64,000 bases of DNA from Boseongicola sp. SB0665_bin_10 (GTDB lineage Bacteria > Pseudomonadota > Alphaproteobacteria > Rhodobacterales > Rhodobacteraceae): positions 1-64,000 of the forward strand of contig VXSG01000052.1 of the NCBI GenBank assembly GCA_009838075.1, read 5' to 3'. The translations under genes and the position numbers were made by a program. Positions within the stretch are counted from its first letter, which is position 1. Every line of letters begins with the position of its first letter. Positions 27,721 to 37,231 of the stretch are shown here, in pieces. The notes beneath the pieces are model-generated. The model was given only the letters and a program-made list of their open reading frames with translations, was not told the origin of the DNA and did no database searches.

Positions 27721-28176
27721 GACAGATCCGCTCCAGTCCCCGCATCTGACCACCGCAAAGGCAAGGCCACCGCTTTCCGGCTGCGGCGGCGGATTTCCTC
27801 ACCCGCAATGGGCGAATTGCGCACCAAAGGGGTCGCCACCAGACTACGTAGACCTTTCTGAGGACTTTGGTAATCCCAAAAGCAAGTGCAGCTTGCACGG
27901 GGAGACCATGCGCCCAACTCAGTTCACGCCCATCAGGCGAGGTCTTGGAATTCCCCATGGCCTTCGCAAGCGACCTCCGCAGGTTTCTTGCAAGTTCCAT
28001 GGCGCCGCAGCCAGTGAACTCACGCTGCAGGCAAGAGTTCGGTCAGGCTTGTCACGCGGCCTTCAAGGCAATCCATGTTCAGGCATCTCGTTACAGCACA
28101 TGAACGGACAAGCGATGGCAGGCTGAGTCCCGCCGGGAAATCCGAAACCCTTCCCGTGACCTATCTCAATTGTGAG
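27721..28176. other. intergenic stretch, no recognised gene
   Basis: Separates the polysaccharide cluster from the sugar-utilisation locus. A minus-strand frame 27698-28000 is open but lacks a ribosome site and overlaps the kdkA start. Nothing else is supportable. Confidence 0.35.
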
Positions 28177-30042
28177 TCAGATCAGGCTTTCGCTGTATCT
28201 TCGCTGCACCGTTTCGCACCAGTTTCCGACATTCCAGTCGCCATAGGCACCCATGCCACCCAACGGATCCGGCCCATAGTACACCGGCACATGGACCAGG
28301 CTGAGGCCGGGATGGGCATGCGCCCTGCCCAGCGCCGACTCCAGGCTGTCCTGGTCATGCCCGCCCGCCAGGGCGACCACGCCCGTGACGCTTGAGGCCA
28401 TGCGCACATAGTCCACCACGACGGCGTCATTCGTCCGGAACTCGGCGCCATACTGGGCGAGTTGAAGACCGCTGATTGCCGCCATCCGGCGATTGTCCAG
28501 GAGCAGGATCGTGCCATGCACGCCGTGCGCCACCCCGTCGATCAGGATCTGCGGATTCATCATGAACGAACCGTCGCCAGTGAACGCGATCGCGTATCGC
28601 CCCTCGTCCGCAATGGCGCCGGACAAGAGCGCCGAAACCGCGAATCCCATGTAGGAGGCGCCGGATTCTGTAACGCTCTGGCCGGGCGCAGAATCCTCCA
28701 CGATCTGGAAACCGTTGGCCTGCACGTCACCGGCGTCGAACAGCTTGATTGCGCCATGACCGTTGGCGAAACGGTCGGCAACGCGAATCGCTTGCGGCTG
28801 GGTGAGAACGGGGCGCTGCCAGACCTCGTCATGCATCGGGCCGGCGTCGAACCGCTCCTGCTTGAAGCCCCTCCACTCCGCTTTCCTTGACTTGCAGGCC
28901 GCAAGCCACTCGGCCTTTGCCGCAGACGTCGGCGCGAGACGATGCGACAGCATTTCAAGGACGGCGGCGGCGTCGCCCTGAAGGGCCAGGGTTCGGTTGT
29001 AATGCTGAACGTCCACTGCATCGGCGTTGATGTTGATCACTTGACGAACGTTCGGCCAACCGATGCCCGAACAGTCGCTCTGGCAGACTGCACGGCTGCC
29101 GACGAATATCGCGAGTTCCGCCTCGCGCATCGCGAAATTTCCGGAGATCGATCCCTTGGTGCCACCCACGTGCATGTTCTGGGGATGCTCGTCGGGCAGA
29201 ACCCCGGTCGTGCCTGGCGAAAGCACCACGGCAGCACCCGCAGCTTCCGCGAACCTGCGAAGCTGCAAGGCTGCTCCCACGCTGCCCCCGCCAGCCTTTA
29301 TCGTGACGCGCGGGCTACTGGATATCAAGGTCGCCGCCCGGTCGACAAGGGCATCGTCCACCGGCGCAAGCGGTGCGAACCGTGGGCGTGTCGGCAGGGC
29401 GTCCAGCCGGACGAGGACCTCGGCGGGCTGGACGTTCAGTGGCAGATTCAGAAAGAAGGGCCCCGCCTTCGTCGGGTGGAACACCGTGGCGGCGCCCTTT
29501 CGCAGGGCGTCCCGCAGGGCGCCGGGGGCGTGCAGCGTGTAGGTGCCACCCATGGCAGCGGCAAGGCGCCCGAAGAGTCCCTGTTCGGGTCTTGGAATCT
29601 GCTGCATGTTGTAGCCTTCGCCGTGAGTGGTCTCGTCACCGTACAGATGATAGATGCCAACCCCGTTCGAGGCCGCGGCCAACGAACCCGCCAATGCCTG
29701 CAAGGCCCCCGGCCCGATGGAAGTCACCACGGCACAGGGCTCGTCATAGATCAGGCGCAGCGCCGTTCCCGCATGGGACATCTCCACTTCGTTGCGAAAC
29801 TGATGGCAACGCACAAGCCCGGCGGCTTCATAAGCGCGCAGGGTTTCGCCCAATTCGGTTGATCCGTGACCGAAGATCACGAGGTATTTCGAAACCCCCT
29901 GCCGCAGCAATCCCAGCACCAGCGCCTCGGTCACGGGAAGCGTGACAGGCGCTTCGGATTCATATCCGTCCAGTGCAGCATCCAGACCGCCCTTGTCCGC
30001 GAACCAGGCCGCGCGTTCCGTGCGAGTCGTCGGGATGGTCAT
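28177..30042 (-). CDS. thiamine-diphosphate-dependent enzyme (IolD/acetolactate-synthase-like)
   Basis: A 621-residue ThDP enzyme with the usual three domains. The N-terminal domain has FRNEVEMSHAGTALRLI with the cofactor-activating Glu; the C-terminal domain has FTGDGSFMMNPQILIDGVAHG followed by LLLDNRR, the GDG-N diphosphate motif. The ending YYGPDPLGGMGAYGDWNVGN and the neighbourhood recall IolD (trihydroxycyclohexane-dione hydrolase of inositol breakdown), but acetolactate-synthase-like enzymes are also possible. GGGGGAGGA lies 6-7 bases before the ATG, which overlaps the Gfo/Idh/MocA stop by 4 bases. Substrate probably matches the divergent sugar transporter. Confidence 0.8.
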   Translation of the reverse strand: MTIPTTRTERAAWFADKGGLDAALDGYESEAPVTLPVTEALVLGLLRQGVSKYLVIFGHGSTELGETLRAYEAAGLVRCHQFRNEVEMSHAGTALRLIYDEPCAVVTSIGPGALQALAGSLAAASNGVGIYHLYGDETTHGEGYNMQQIPRPEQGLFGRLAAAMGGTYTLHAPGALRDALRKGAATVFHPTKAGPFFLNLPLNVQPAEVLVRLDALPTRPRFAPLAPVDDALVDRAATLISSSPRVTIKAGGGSVGAALQLRRFAEAAGAAVVLSPGTTGVLPDEHPQNMHVGGTKGSISGNFAMREAELAIFVGSRAVCQSDCSGIGWPNVRQVININADAVDVQHYNRTLALQGDAAAVLEMLSHRLAPTSAAKAEWLAACKSRKAEWRGFKQERFDAGPMHDEVWQRPVLTQPQAIRVADRFANGHGAIKLFDAGDVQANGFQIVEDSAPGQSVTESGASYMGFAVSALLSGAIADEGRYAIAFTGDGSFMMNPQILIDGVAHGVHGTILLLDNRRMAAISGLQLAQYGAEFRTNDAVVVDYVRMASSVTGVVALAGGHDQDSLESALGRAHAHPGLSLVHVPVYYGPDPLGGMGAYGDWNVGNWCETVQRRYSESLI

Positions 30043-31121
30043 TCGTCGTCCTCCCCCAGGTGCACCGCTTGCCCAATTCGTGCCGATTCCTCGGCCCCAA
30101 GCGCGAAGCGAAGCACCGTTCGGGCCTGGCGAGCGGTCAGCATGGGTTCGCCGCCCTCCTCCAGGACGCGCAGGAAGTGCCGGGTCGACTGCACGAAGCC
30201 CTGCTCCCATCCGATCTCGATGTCGGGGTATTCGGTAACGGTGCCGTCGCGGTACAACGCAACGGGCGGCGGGGCGCCAATCCGGCCGTGCCCGCAGTTG
30301 ATCCACAAGACGCCGTGGGTCCCGGTAATCTCGACACGGTCATCCTGGGCATAGTGAAGCGACGCGATCTCGAGTCCTGGAGAGTACACAACCTCAAGGT
30401 TTCCGATGCGGTTGCCGGGAAACCGGAAGGACACGATGGACGGCGCGTCAAGATGGCCACCTTCGGTCCGTTCGGTCCGGTGAATGAATGCATGCACCTC
30501 GCTCGGCCCGCCCATGAAATGCCATGCCAGCGCGAACTTGTGATGCCCGTCGTCAAACACCAGCGGCCCCCCGCCGGACCTGCCCCTGTCCTGCCGCCAG
30601 GCATCGGCCTCTTTCGGCACGGCCCAGGCGGTGCGGCTCCTGCCCGGGTTGGACTTGAGGCGGATCGACAGCGGCTCTCCGATGGCGCCCTCCTCGATCA
30701 AGGCGCGTGCCGTCATCACCGGAGGGTGGAAGATGAAATTCTCGAACACCTTGAAGGGTCGCCCGGAGGCCTCCGCCGCAGCGACAAGCCTGTCAGCTTC
30801 CTCGATGGAGATGCACATCGGCTTCTGCAGCGAAACGATCTTCCCGGCATCGATCGCCTTCAGTGCCGCATGCAGGTGCAGATGGTGCGGCAGAAGCAGT
30901 TCCACCAGGTCAACGTCGTCCCTTGCCAGCAGCCGATCCAGGTCGTCGTCGATGTAGACTTCGCCGCAACCCCACGCATGCGCCCGCTCTCTCGCCCGGT
31001 CAGGATTGCGGTCGCAGAGCGCGGTGATCCGCGCCGCCGGGTTCTGCAGATACTCGATGGCATGCAGGTCGGAAATGCGGCCGGTTCCGACAAGGGCGAC
31101 TCGGACGGGCTTGCTTGTCAT
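30039..31121 (-). CDS. Gfo/Idh/MocA-family oxidoreductase
   Basis: A 360-residue NAD(P)-dependent sugar or polyol dehydrogenase. The Rossmann motif is VRVALVGTGRISDLHAIEYL; the family lysine is in GKIVSLQKPMCISIEEADRL (the EKP motif is QKP here). GGGPLVFDDGHHKFALAWHF is the C-terminal substrate domain with its His-Lys pair. The gene lies 2 bp after iclR and overlaps the ThDP enzyme, so the three form one operon for oxidising an imported carbohydrate such as an inositol or sugar acid. The exact substrate is unknown. Confidence 0.88.
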   Translation of the reverse strand: MTSKPVRVALVGTGRISDLHAIEYLQNPAARITALCDRNPDRARERAHAWGCGEVYIDDDLDRLLARDDVDLVELLLPHHLHLHAALKAIDAGKIVSLQKPMCISIEEADRLVAAAEASGRPFKVFENFIFHPPVMTARALIEEGAIGEPLSIRLKSNPGRSRTAWAVPKEADAWRQDRGRSGGGPLVFDDGHHKFALAWHFMGGPSEVHAFIHRTERTEGGHLDAPSIVSFRFPGNRIGNLEVVYSPGLEIASLHYAQDDRVEITGTHGVLWINCGHGRIGAPPPVALYRDGTVTEYPDIEIGWEQGFVQSTRHFLRVLEEGGEPMLTARQARTVLRFALGAEESARIGQAVHLGEDDE

Positions 31122-31123
31122 GG

Positions 31124-31858
31124 TCAGGGCCTGTCCTTCAGAAACGGGTTTCCGGCTTTGCGCACAAGCTGCCCCAGCTCCACCATGCGCGAATCCCCGA
31201 TACGCACCGACGGGCCGGATATGCCCAGTGCGGCGATCATCCTGTCCCTGGAATCGAAGACCGGTCGCGCGACGCAGCGGATTCCCTCGGCGAATTCACC
31301 GTCGTCCATCGTGAACCCCCGTACGCGCGCCTGTTCGAGATCGTTCTCCAGCACGTGGCGATCGACAATTGTCTGGGCGGTATGGGAAGGCATCGCCGCG
31401 GGAATTTCGGCACCGCCAAACGCCAGAAACGCCTTGCCAAGCGCCGTGCAGTGCAAGGGCGCGAGCGAACCGATCGGATGGTCGACCTTGAGCGGGAGCG
31501 TTGAATCGACCTTGTCGACGTACCACACCCGCTCGTCCACCAGGACGGCGAGATGGGCACATTCTCCGGTCACTTCAACCAGCCGTAGCAGAATCGGTCG
31601 GCAAAGCTCCTTGCAGGCAACGACCTCGCTCAGGCTGTGCCCGTCCTTCCTGGCATCCGGATCGCGCGCAGCGCGGTAACGCCGGGATTCGTCCTGCACG
31701 GCGTATCCGGCCGCGACAAGGGACTTCAGAATGTGGGAGGCGTTGGACTTCTCGATGCCAAGCTCCTCCGCGATCCTGGTGAGTCGCATCGGTTCGGTCG
31801 AGGCGGTGAGAATGTCGAGCGCCTTGAGGCCCCGCATCAAGGATTGCAGCAGTCGCAC
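31124..31858 (-). CDS. IclR-family transcriptional regulator
   Basis: A 244-residue regulator: N-terminal winged helix-turn-helix (LKALDILTASTEPMRLTRIAEELGIEKSNASHILKSLVAAGY) and a C-terminal IclR effector domain with ALGKAFLAFGG and GFTMDDGEFAEGIRCVARPV. The start is a GTG at 31858 with GGAAGGTG about 5 bases upstream. It heads the catabolic operon and faces the ABC transporter across 229 bp, so it is likely to control both directions in response to the imported substrate or its metabolite. Confidence 0.9.
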   Translation of the reverse strand: MRLLQSLMRGLKALDILTASTEPMRLTRIAEELGIEKSNASHILKSLVAAGYAVQDESRRYRAARDPDARKDGHSLSEVVACKELCRPILLRLVEVTGECAHLAVLVDERVWYVDKVDSTLPLKVDHPIGSLAPLHCTALGKAFLAFGGAEIPAAMPSHTAQTIVDRHVLENDLEQARVRGFTMDDGEFAEGIRCVARPVFDSRDRMIAALGISGPSVRIGDSRMVELGQLVRKAGNPFLKDRP

Positions 31859-32003
31859 GTTTCACCTTCCAGTCCTAACGAGATTCTCCAGGACACAAGT
31901 TTGCACATTACGCACGATTTGTTCGACATAGGGAAACTTCTTTGGATAATTCCCGTTTCTTCTACAAAGAGCCAGATTTTTTTGCCGTATGCAATCCATT
32001 TTG

Positions 32004-32031
32004 TTGACCTAGGGAGAAAAGCCTGCATAAT
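32004..32031 (+). promoter_or_regulatory. sigma-70 promoter of the ABC transporter operon
   Basis: TTGACC (32004-32009), 16 bases, then CATAAT (32026-32031): 10 of 12 consensus positions, 57 bases before the substrate-binding-protein ATG. The surrounding 31.86-32.09 kb region is markedly AT-richer than the genes on either side, as expected for a divergent control region. Confidence 0.65.
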
Positions 32032-32087
32032 TGTCTGCGCACCGCACCGGGTGCGTAGCCCCAAGAAACGGGAGGGAGAACAATCTC

Positions 32088-33359
32088 ATGACCAGCATTT
32101 TGCGCCGGGGATTTCTCGGCACCGCCATCACCGCGCCGCTAGTGACCGCTGCCACTCTGGCGTTCGCCGACGGCCATGAGGTGACAATCAGCCACTACTT
32201 CACAGGAGAGCTCGGCCTCAAGGCGTTCCAGGAGCAGATTGACCGCTTCGAAGCGGCCACGGACTACGCCCTCAAGGACAGCCCCGTCGGACACGAGGAC
32301 TTCAAGACCGACATTCTGGTTCGGGCATCGGGCAACAGCCTGCCGGACGTCTTCAGCTACTGGGCCGGCGCACGTGTTCAGTTCATCGTTGACTCGAACG
32401 CGCTCCATCCGATCGACGACATGTGGGACAACGCCGGCCTCGACAGCGTTGTTGCGAAGTCCGTCGCCGACAGCGCAACGATGTACAACGGCAACCGCTA
32501 TCTCGTGCCGTTCAACTATCACTACTCGGGCGTCTTCTATAACAAGGCCGTCTTCGCCGATGCGGGAATCGATGAATTGCCCACGGATTGGGAAGGCTTC
32601 GTCGCACTGTGCGAAGAGTTGAATGCCAAGGGCGTCACGCCGATCGCGCTCGGCTCCATGAACCGCTGGCCCGCACAATTCTGGTTCGACTACCTCCTGC
32701 TGAGGACCGCCGGGCCGGACTACCGTGCGCGGCTGATGGCAGGCGATGCGTCCTACGACGATCCCGAGGTCCACACCGCCATGGGAATGTGGAAGGATCT
32801 CGTGGACGCGGGCCATTTCGCGGAAAACGCCAATGCTGATTCCTGGACCGACGCGTCCGACAAGGTCGCCCGCGGCGACGCTGCCATGACGCTCATGGGA
32901 ACCTGGATAACCGGATACTGGAACGGCCTGGGTCTGGTGCCAGGAGAGGACTACGACTTCTTCCCGTTCCCTAGCATCTCGGAAGGCGTGGCAGAGGCCT
33001 CGGTCGGACCCGTCGACGGACTGGTCATGGCAGCCAACGCCGCAAACGTGGACGGCGCCAAGGCATTTCTCGAATACATGGTGTCAAACCCCGACGTGCA
33101 GGCCGCCTGGAGCAAGGCGCAGGGGGCGCTCTCGGCGAATGTCAATGTCGATCCGTCCAACTACAATTCCGTGATGCTGAAAGCCTTCGAGACGGTTGCG
33201 GCATCCGAGGTCTTCGCCTTCAACTACGATCTGGCAACGCCGCCGCCAGTCGCGGAGGTCGGGCTGTCAATGTTCTCGCGTTTCATGGATGATCCGTCCA
33301 AGCTGGACGAAATCCTCGCGCAGGTGGCCACGGACGCCTCGGCGGCTTTCGAGCAGTAA
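32088..33359 (+). CDS. carbohydrate ABC transporter substrate-binding protein
   Basis: A 423-residue extracellular solute-binding protein family 1 (MalE/UgpB type). It has a signal peptide with an RR pair (MTSILRRGFLGTAITAPLV) cut near LAFADG. The body shows DILVRASGNSLPDVFSYWAG, VPFNYHYSGVFYNKAVFADAGIDELPTDWEGF and GDAAMTLMGTWITGYW, all typical of sugar binders. GGGAGGGAG lies about 9 bases before the ATG. It delivers a sugar or polyol in the periplasm to the two permeases that follow. The twin arginine suggests possible Tat export. Confidence 0.92.
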   Translation: MTSILRRGFLGTAITAPLVTAATLAFADGHEVTISHYFTGELGLKAFQEQIDRFEAATDYALKDSPVGHEDFKTDILVRASGNSLPDVFSYWAGARVQFIVDSNALHPIDDMWDNAGLDSVVAKSVADSATMYNGNRYLVPFNYHYSGVFYNKAVFADAGIDELPTDWEGFVALCEELNAKGVTPIALGSMNRWPAQFWFDYLLLRTAGPDYRARLMAGDASYDDPEVHTAMGMWKDLVDAGHFAENANADSWTDASDKVARGDAAMTLMGTWITGYWNGLGLVPGEDYDFFPFPSISEGVAEASVGPVDGLVMAANAANVDGAKAFLEYMVSNPDVQAAWSKAQGALSANVNVDPSNYNSVMLKAFETVAASEVFAFNYDLATPPPVAEVGLSMFSRFMDDPSKLDEILAQVATDASAAFEQ

Positions 33360-33414
33360 CCGACATGCGCCGGGCGGAACGGCATCCCGCCCGGCGCGCT
33401 GACCGGAGACATCG

Positions 33415-34296
33415 ATGGAGACACAGAACCGTCTCTGGCGGGTCTTGTTGCTTGCCCTGCCGATCCTCGTGTTTTCGGTTCTGGTGATCTGGCCGCTACT
33501 GAGTTCGTTCTACTACAGCTTCACGAACTGGAACGGGTTCAACCGTGACTACGAGTTCCTTGGCCTGAGGAATTTTGCCAAGATCTGGACTGACCGGCTG
33601 TTCTTCGATGCCATCGTCAACACGACAATCTGGATGGTGGCGGCGTTGGTCCTGCCCACGCTGACGGGCCTCTTCCTGGCACTGCTGCTTGATCGGCAGG
33701 TCCGGGGCGCACGGATTTTCAAGACCGTCTTCTACCTGCCGATCTGCCTGTCCGCCATCGTCGTGGGCCAGATCTGGATCTGGATCTACCAGCCGGACTG
33801 GGGCCTGCTGAACACCATTGTGAAACTGGCAGGCAATCCGGACTTCAACTACGCCTGGCTTGCGCGGCCCGACAGCGCCCTCTTTGCCGTGATAGTCGCC
33901 TGGTCATGGCAACAGACAGGCCTCTCCATGGTCATCTACCTTGCCGGGCTCACCTCGATCCCTTCGGAAATGCTCGAGGTCTGCGAAATCGAGGGAGCAA
34001 CGGCGTGGCAGCGCATCTGGCGCGTGGTGATCCCGCTGCTGACCCCGTCCACCGTCGTCGTCGTGGCGCTTTCGATGATCAATTCGCTCAAGGGGTTCGA
34101 CATACTCTACATCATGACGGGTGGCGGGCCGTTCAACTCCTCCGACACGCTTGCCATGCACATGTACAACGAGAGCTTCAAGAAATACCTGATGGGATAC
34201 GGAAGCGCGATTTCGGTGGTGCTCTTCCTGATCGCGCTCACCATCATCGGCGTCTATTTCCGGCAGCTGAGGAAAGTGGACGAGATCTATGGTTGA
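33415..34296 (+). CDS. carbohydrate ABC transporter permease (MalF/UgpA type)
   Basis: A 293-residue inner-membrane permease with six hydrophobic segments. It has the FYYSFTNWNGF periplasmic segment common to family-1 sugar permeases and the EAA-type coupling loop EVCEIEGATAWQRIWRVVIPLLTPS, which docks on the ATPase. It follows the binding protein by 55 bp and overlaps the second permease by 8 bases. Confidence 0.93.
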   Translation: METQNRLWRVLLLALPILVFSVLVIWPLLSSFYYSFTNWNGFNRDYEFLGLRNFAKIWTDRLFFDAIVNTTIWMVAALVLPTLTGLFLALLLDRQVRGARIFKTVFYLPICLSAIVVGQIWIWIYQPDWGLLNTIVKLAGNPDFNYAWLARPDSALFAVIVAWSWQQTGLSMVIYLAGLTSIPSEMLEVCEIEGATAWQRIWRVVIPLLTPSTVVVVALSMINSLKGFDILYIMTGGGPFNSSDTLAMHMYNESFKKYLMGYGSAISVVLFLIALTIIGVYFRQLRKVDEIYG

Positions 34297-35143
34297 TGTC
34301 GCCGCGTCGGTGCCGGCCCGGTTCAACCCATGGCCGGCAACCGTGTTCGTGGCGCTCTGCATCCTCGCGGCGCTGTTTCTCGCCCCGACGGCGGGCGTGC
34401 TCCTGTCGTCGGTGAAGACGACGCGCGCCATAGCGCTTGGAGATCTCTGGTCGGTTCCGGACCGGATCTATCTCGAGAACTACGCCGAGGTGCTCTTCAA
34501 CCCGGCGGTTCATCGCTATTTTGTCAACACGCTGCTGGTCACGGTGCCAGCCACCTTCGCGTCGATCGCGCTTGGCGTGCTTGCAGGCCACGTGTTCGCC
34601 AAGCTGCCCTTCCGCGGCAGCAACATCCTGTTTCTCATTGTGGTCTCGGGCATGTTCTTCCCGCCCCAGGTCATCCTGGTTCCGCTGTTCAGGCTCTTCA
34701 ACGGGCTCGGACTGATCGACACGCTCTGGCCGATAATCCTGGTCCATACCGCGCTGGGAATCCCGATCTGCACGCTGCTCATGCGCAATTTCTTCGCCGC
34801 GGTGCCGAATGCGCTTCGCGAGGCGGCGCTCATCGAGGGGGCCAACGAGTGGCAGGTGCTGACACGGGTTTCGCTGCCGCTCAGCCTTCCGGCGCTTGCG
34901 GTTCTGGCAACCCTGCAGTTCACCTGGATCTGGAACGACTTCCTGTGGCCACTGATCTTCACCCAGTCGGACGACAAGCGCACCATCATGATCGGCATCG
35001 TCAACCTGCGGGGACAGTACACGGTCGCCTGGGGCGTGCAGGGCGCGCTTTCCCTCGTTGCAAGTCTTCCGACGCTCGTCATCTTTCTCTTTTTCCAGCG
35101 GTACTTCATCAAGGGGATGACCATGGGCGCGATCAAGGGATAG
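34289..35143 (+). CDS. carbohydrate ABC transporter permease (MalG/UgpE type)
   Basis: A 284-residue partner permease with six membrane segments. The EAA loop is REAALIEGANEWQVLTRVSLPLSLPAL; TWIWNDFLWPLIFTQSDDKRTIMIGI and the C-terminal FQRYFIKGMTMGAIKG are typical of MalG-type subunits. The start overlaps the first permease; the ATPase gene starts 3 bp after the stop. Confidence 0.93.
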   Translation: MVDVAASVPARFNPWPATVFVALCILAALFLAPTAGVLLSSVKTTRAIALGDLWSVPDRIYLENYAEVLFNPAVHRYFVNTLLVTVPATFASIALGVLAGHVFAKLPFRGSNILFLIVVSGMFFPPQVILVPLFRLFNGLGLIDTLWPIILVHTALGIPICTLLMRNFFAAVPNALREAALIEGANEWQVLTRVSLPLSLPALAVLATLQFTWIWNDFLWPLIFTQSDDKRTIMIGIVNLRGQYTVAWGVQGALSLVASLPTLVIFLFFQRYFIKGMTMGAIKG

Positions 35144-35146
35144 GGC

Positions 35147-36220
35147 ATGGCACGGGTCGAACTGAGAAGCATACGCAAGTCCTTCGGTGCAACCGAAGTG
35201 ATCCGGGACGTGGACCTGAGCATCGACAAAGGCGAGTTCGTGGTCTTCGTCGGCCCTTCCGGATGCGGAAAGTCCACCATCCTGAGACTGATTTCCGGGC
35301 TCGAATCCGTTTCCTCGGGGCAAATCCTGTTTGACGGCAAGGACATGACCCGAACGGCTCCTTCCAAGCGCCAGTTGGCCATGGTGTTTCAATCCTACGC
35401 GTTGTTTCCCCATCTGACCGTGGCGGAGAACATCGGCTTCGGCCTCAGCTTGGCAAAGACTCCGAAGGCGGAAATCACCCGCCGCGTCGTGGAGGTGGCG
35501 AAGACGCTGCAGCTCGACTCGCTTCTCGATCGTACGCCTCGACAGCTGTCCGGGGGGCAGCGCCAGCGGGTCGCCATCGGGCGCTCCATCATACGAAACC
35601 CGAAGGTGTTCCTCTTCGACGAGCCCCTGTCGAATCTCGACGCCGCGCTGCGCGTGAGCATGCGGCTGGAAATCGCGCGTCTGCACAGGGAGCTTGGCGA
35701 CGTGACGATGATCTACGTGACGCATGACCAGATCGAGGCGATGACGCTGGCTGACCGGATCGTCGTGCTGAACGGAGGGCGAATCGAGCAGGTCGGAACT
35801 CCGATGGAAATTTACGAGAACCCGGCGAACACCTTCGTCGCAGGCTTCGTTGGAGCGCCTTCGATGAACTTCATCCGCTGCAATGTCGACATGGATGGCG
35901 TGGCGCGGTTTGGACCGGCCAGTGTCTGCCCGACCCGGCCGCACGAGGTCTCCGGTGACGCCTTGCTTGGCATCCGGCCCGAGCACCTGGCTCTCGTCGA
36001 TTCCGGTCAAGGCACGTTTGATGCCGAAGTCGAACTGGTTGAGCGGCTGGGTGCCGAAAGCCTTGTCTATCTGCACGCTCCGTTTCTCGAAAAACCGGTC
36101 ACGGTACGTACCGGCGGCAAACTCAGCCTGAGCGGACGGCAAGCGGTCGGCGTGCAGGTCGATCTGACGAACCTTCACGTCTTCTCGCCCGCGAGCCCGG
36201 CATTCAAGCCGGATTCCTGA
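35147..36220 (+). CDS. sugar ABC transporter ATP-binding protein (UgpC/MsmK type)
   Basis: A 357-residue ATPase: Walker A GPSGCGKST, Q-loop in MVFQSYALFP, signature LSGGQRQRVAIGRS, Walker B VFLFDEPLSNLDA and switch His in YVTHDQIEAM. The C-terminal third is a regulatory TOBE domain (LLGIRPEHL, VELVERLGAESLVYLHAP) as in MalK/UgpC. It energises the two permeases and closes the operon. Confidence 0.95.
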   Translation: MARVELRSIRKSFGATEVIRDVDLSIDKGEFVVFVGPSGCGKSTILRLISGLESVSSGQILFDGKDMTRTAPSKRQLAMVFQSYALFPHLTVAENIGFGLSLAKTPKAEITRRVVEVAKTLQLDSLLDRTPRQLSGGQRQRVAIGRSIIRNPKVFLFDEPLSNLDAALRVSMRLEIARLHRELGDVTMIYVTHDQIEAMTLADRIVVLNGGRIEQVGTPMEIYENPANTFVAGFVGAPSMNFIRCNVDMDGVARFGPASVCPTRPHEVSGDALLGIRPEHLALVDSGQGTFDAEVELVERLGAESLVYLHAPFLEKPVTVRTGGKLSLSGRQAVGVQVDLTNLHVFSPASPAFKPDS

Positions 36221-36409
36221 GCGTCGTTCCGTGCCACGCGAGGCGGCGAAGCTGCCGCGAAGAATGGCCATCGCCCCGGTCGTCGTGCCGACCGGCGGGT
36301 CCGCCGCCCTTGACCGTCACCAACTCCATTCGAGCCCGCACCCGCCGCAAGCGAAGCCGGCAACGTGCGCCCCTGTTCGGGCCTCATTCGTCACAGCGAG
36401 CTTGCGGCC

Positions 36410-37231
36410 TCAGGCACCGCTCGCGTCATCGGTCCGCTTCGTTCGCCGACGGCTTCCACGGGGAACCCTGCGCTCGCGCGATTCCGGTTCGCTGGCATTG
36501 CCGGGCCAGTCAGGCCCAAGCTGGTCGCGAAGCGCGCGTGGTCGCACTTCGATGACCTCTCCCGGCTGCAACTCGCCCAACTGGAACGGGCCGTAGCTGA
36601 TCCGGATCAGGCGATTGACGGAAAACCCGATGGCTTCCATCGCGCGCCTGATCTCGCGGTTCCTGCCTTCGCGAAGCGCAATGGTCGTCCAGGCGTTCCC
36701 GCCCTGCTGGCGATCAAGCCTCACGCTCATGGGACGAAAGCGCTCGCCGCCGACTTCGATGCCCTTCGCGAGCGGCGCAAAGCTGTCCCTGCCGGGCCTG
36801 CCGTGCAGGCGAACCCGGTACTTGCGGACCCACCCTGTCGACGGCAATTCGAGGCGGCGCTTGATGCCCCCGTCATTTGTCAAGAGCAGAAGCCCTTCGG
36901 AATCAATGTCGAGGCGACCGATCGACAGGACCCGGGGCAGCGAGTCCGGCAAGCTGTCGAAGACCGTTGGCCGTCCTTTTTCGTCACGGGTCGATGTCAC
37001 CAGGCCCCGAGGCTTGTTGTAGAGCCAGACGCGCGCCGGTTCGCGGTTGCCGAGCGCCTTTCCGTCAACCGTGATTCTGTCGGCCTCACTGACGTTCAGT
37101 GCCGGACTCTCTATGGGCGTGCCATTCACGGTCACGCGTCCTGCCGCAATCATCCGTTCGGCGTCGCGGCGGGACGCAACGCCGTGGCGAGCCAGAACCT
37201 TGGCAATCCGTTCGCCTGCAACCTCGGCCAT
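36410..37231 (-). CDS. 23S/16S rRNA pseudouridine synthase (RsuA/RluB family)
   Basis: A 273-residue enzyme: N-terminal S4 RNA-binding domain (ERIAKVLARHGVASRRDAERMIAAGRVTVNG) and the RsuA/RluB catalytic domain with SIGRLDIDSEGLLLLTNDG, where the Asp of GRLD is the nucleophile, and TTIALREGRNREIRRAMEAIG. The basic tail after residue 240 is common in alphaproteobacterial RluB. RluB (U2605 of 23S) is more likely than RluE or RsuA, but the subtype is not certain. It converges on the ABC transporter operon with 189 bp between. Confidence 0.9.
   Translation of the reverse strand: MAEVAGERIAKVLARHGVASRRDAERMIAAGRVTVNGTPIESPALNVSEADRITVDGKALGNREPARVWLYNKPRGLVTSTRDEKGRPTVFDSLPDSLPRVLSIGRLDIDSEGLLLLTNDGGIKRRLELPSTGWVRKYRVRLHGRPGRDSFAPLAKGIEVGGERFRPMSVRLDRQQGGNAWTTIALREGRNREIRRAMEAIGFSVNRLIRISYGPFQLGELQPGEVIEVRPRALRDQLGPDWPGNASEPESRERRVPRGSRRRTKRTDDASGA

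Noticed and set aside
34244-36271. 675-residue open frame on the minus strand opposite the permease and ATPase genes
   Set aside because: It is antisense to three clear transporter genes, rich in His/Arg/Asp as expected from high-GC codon shadows, and has no motif.
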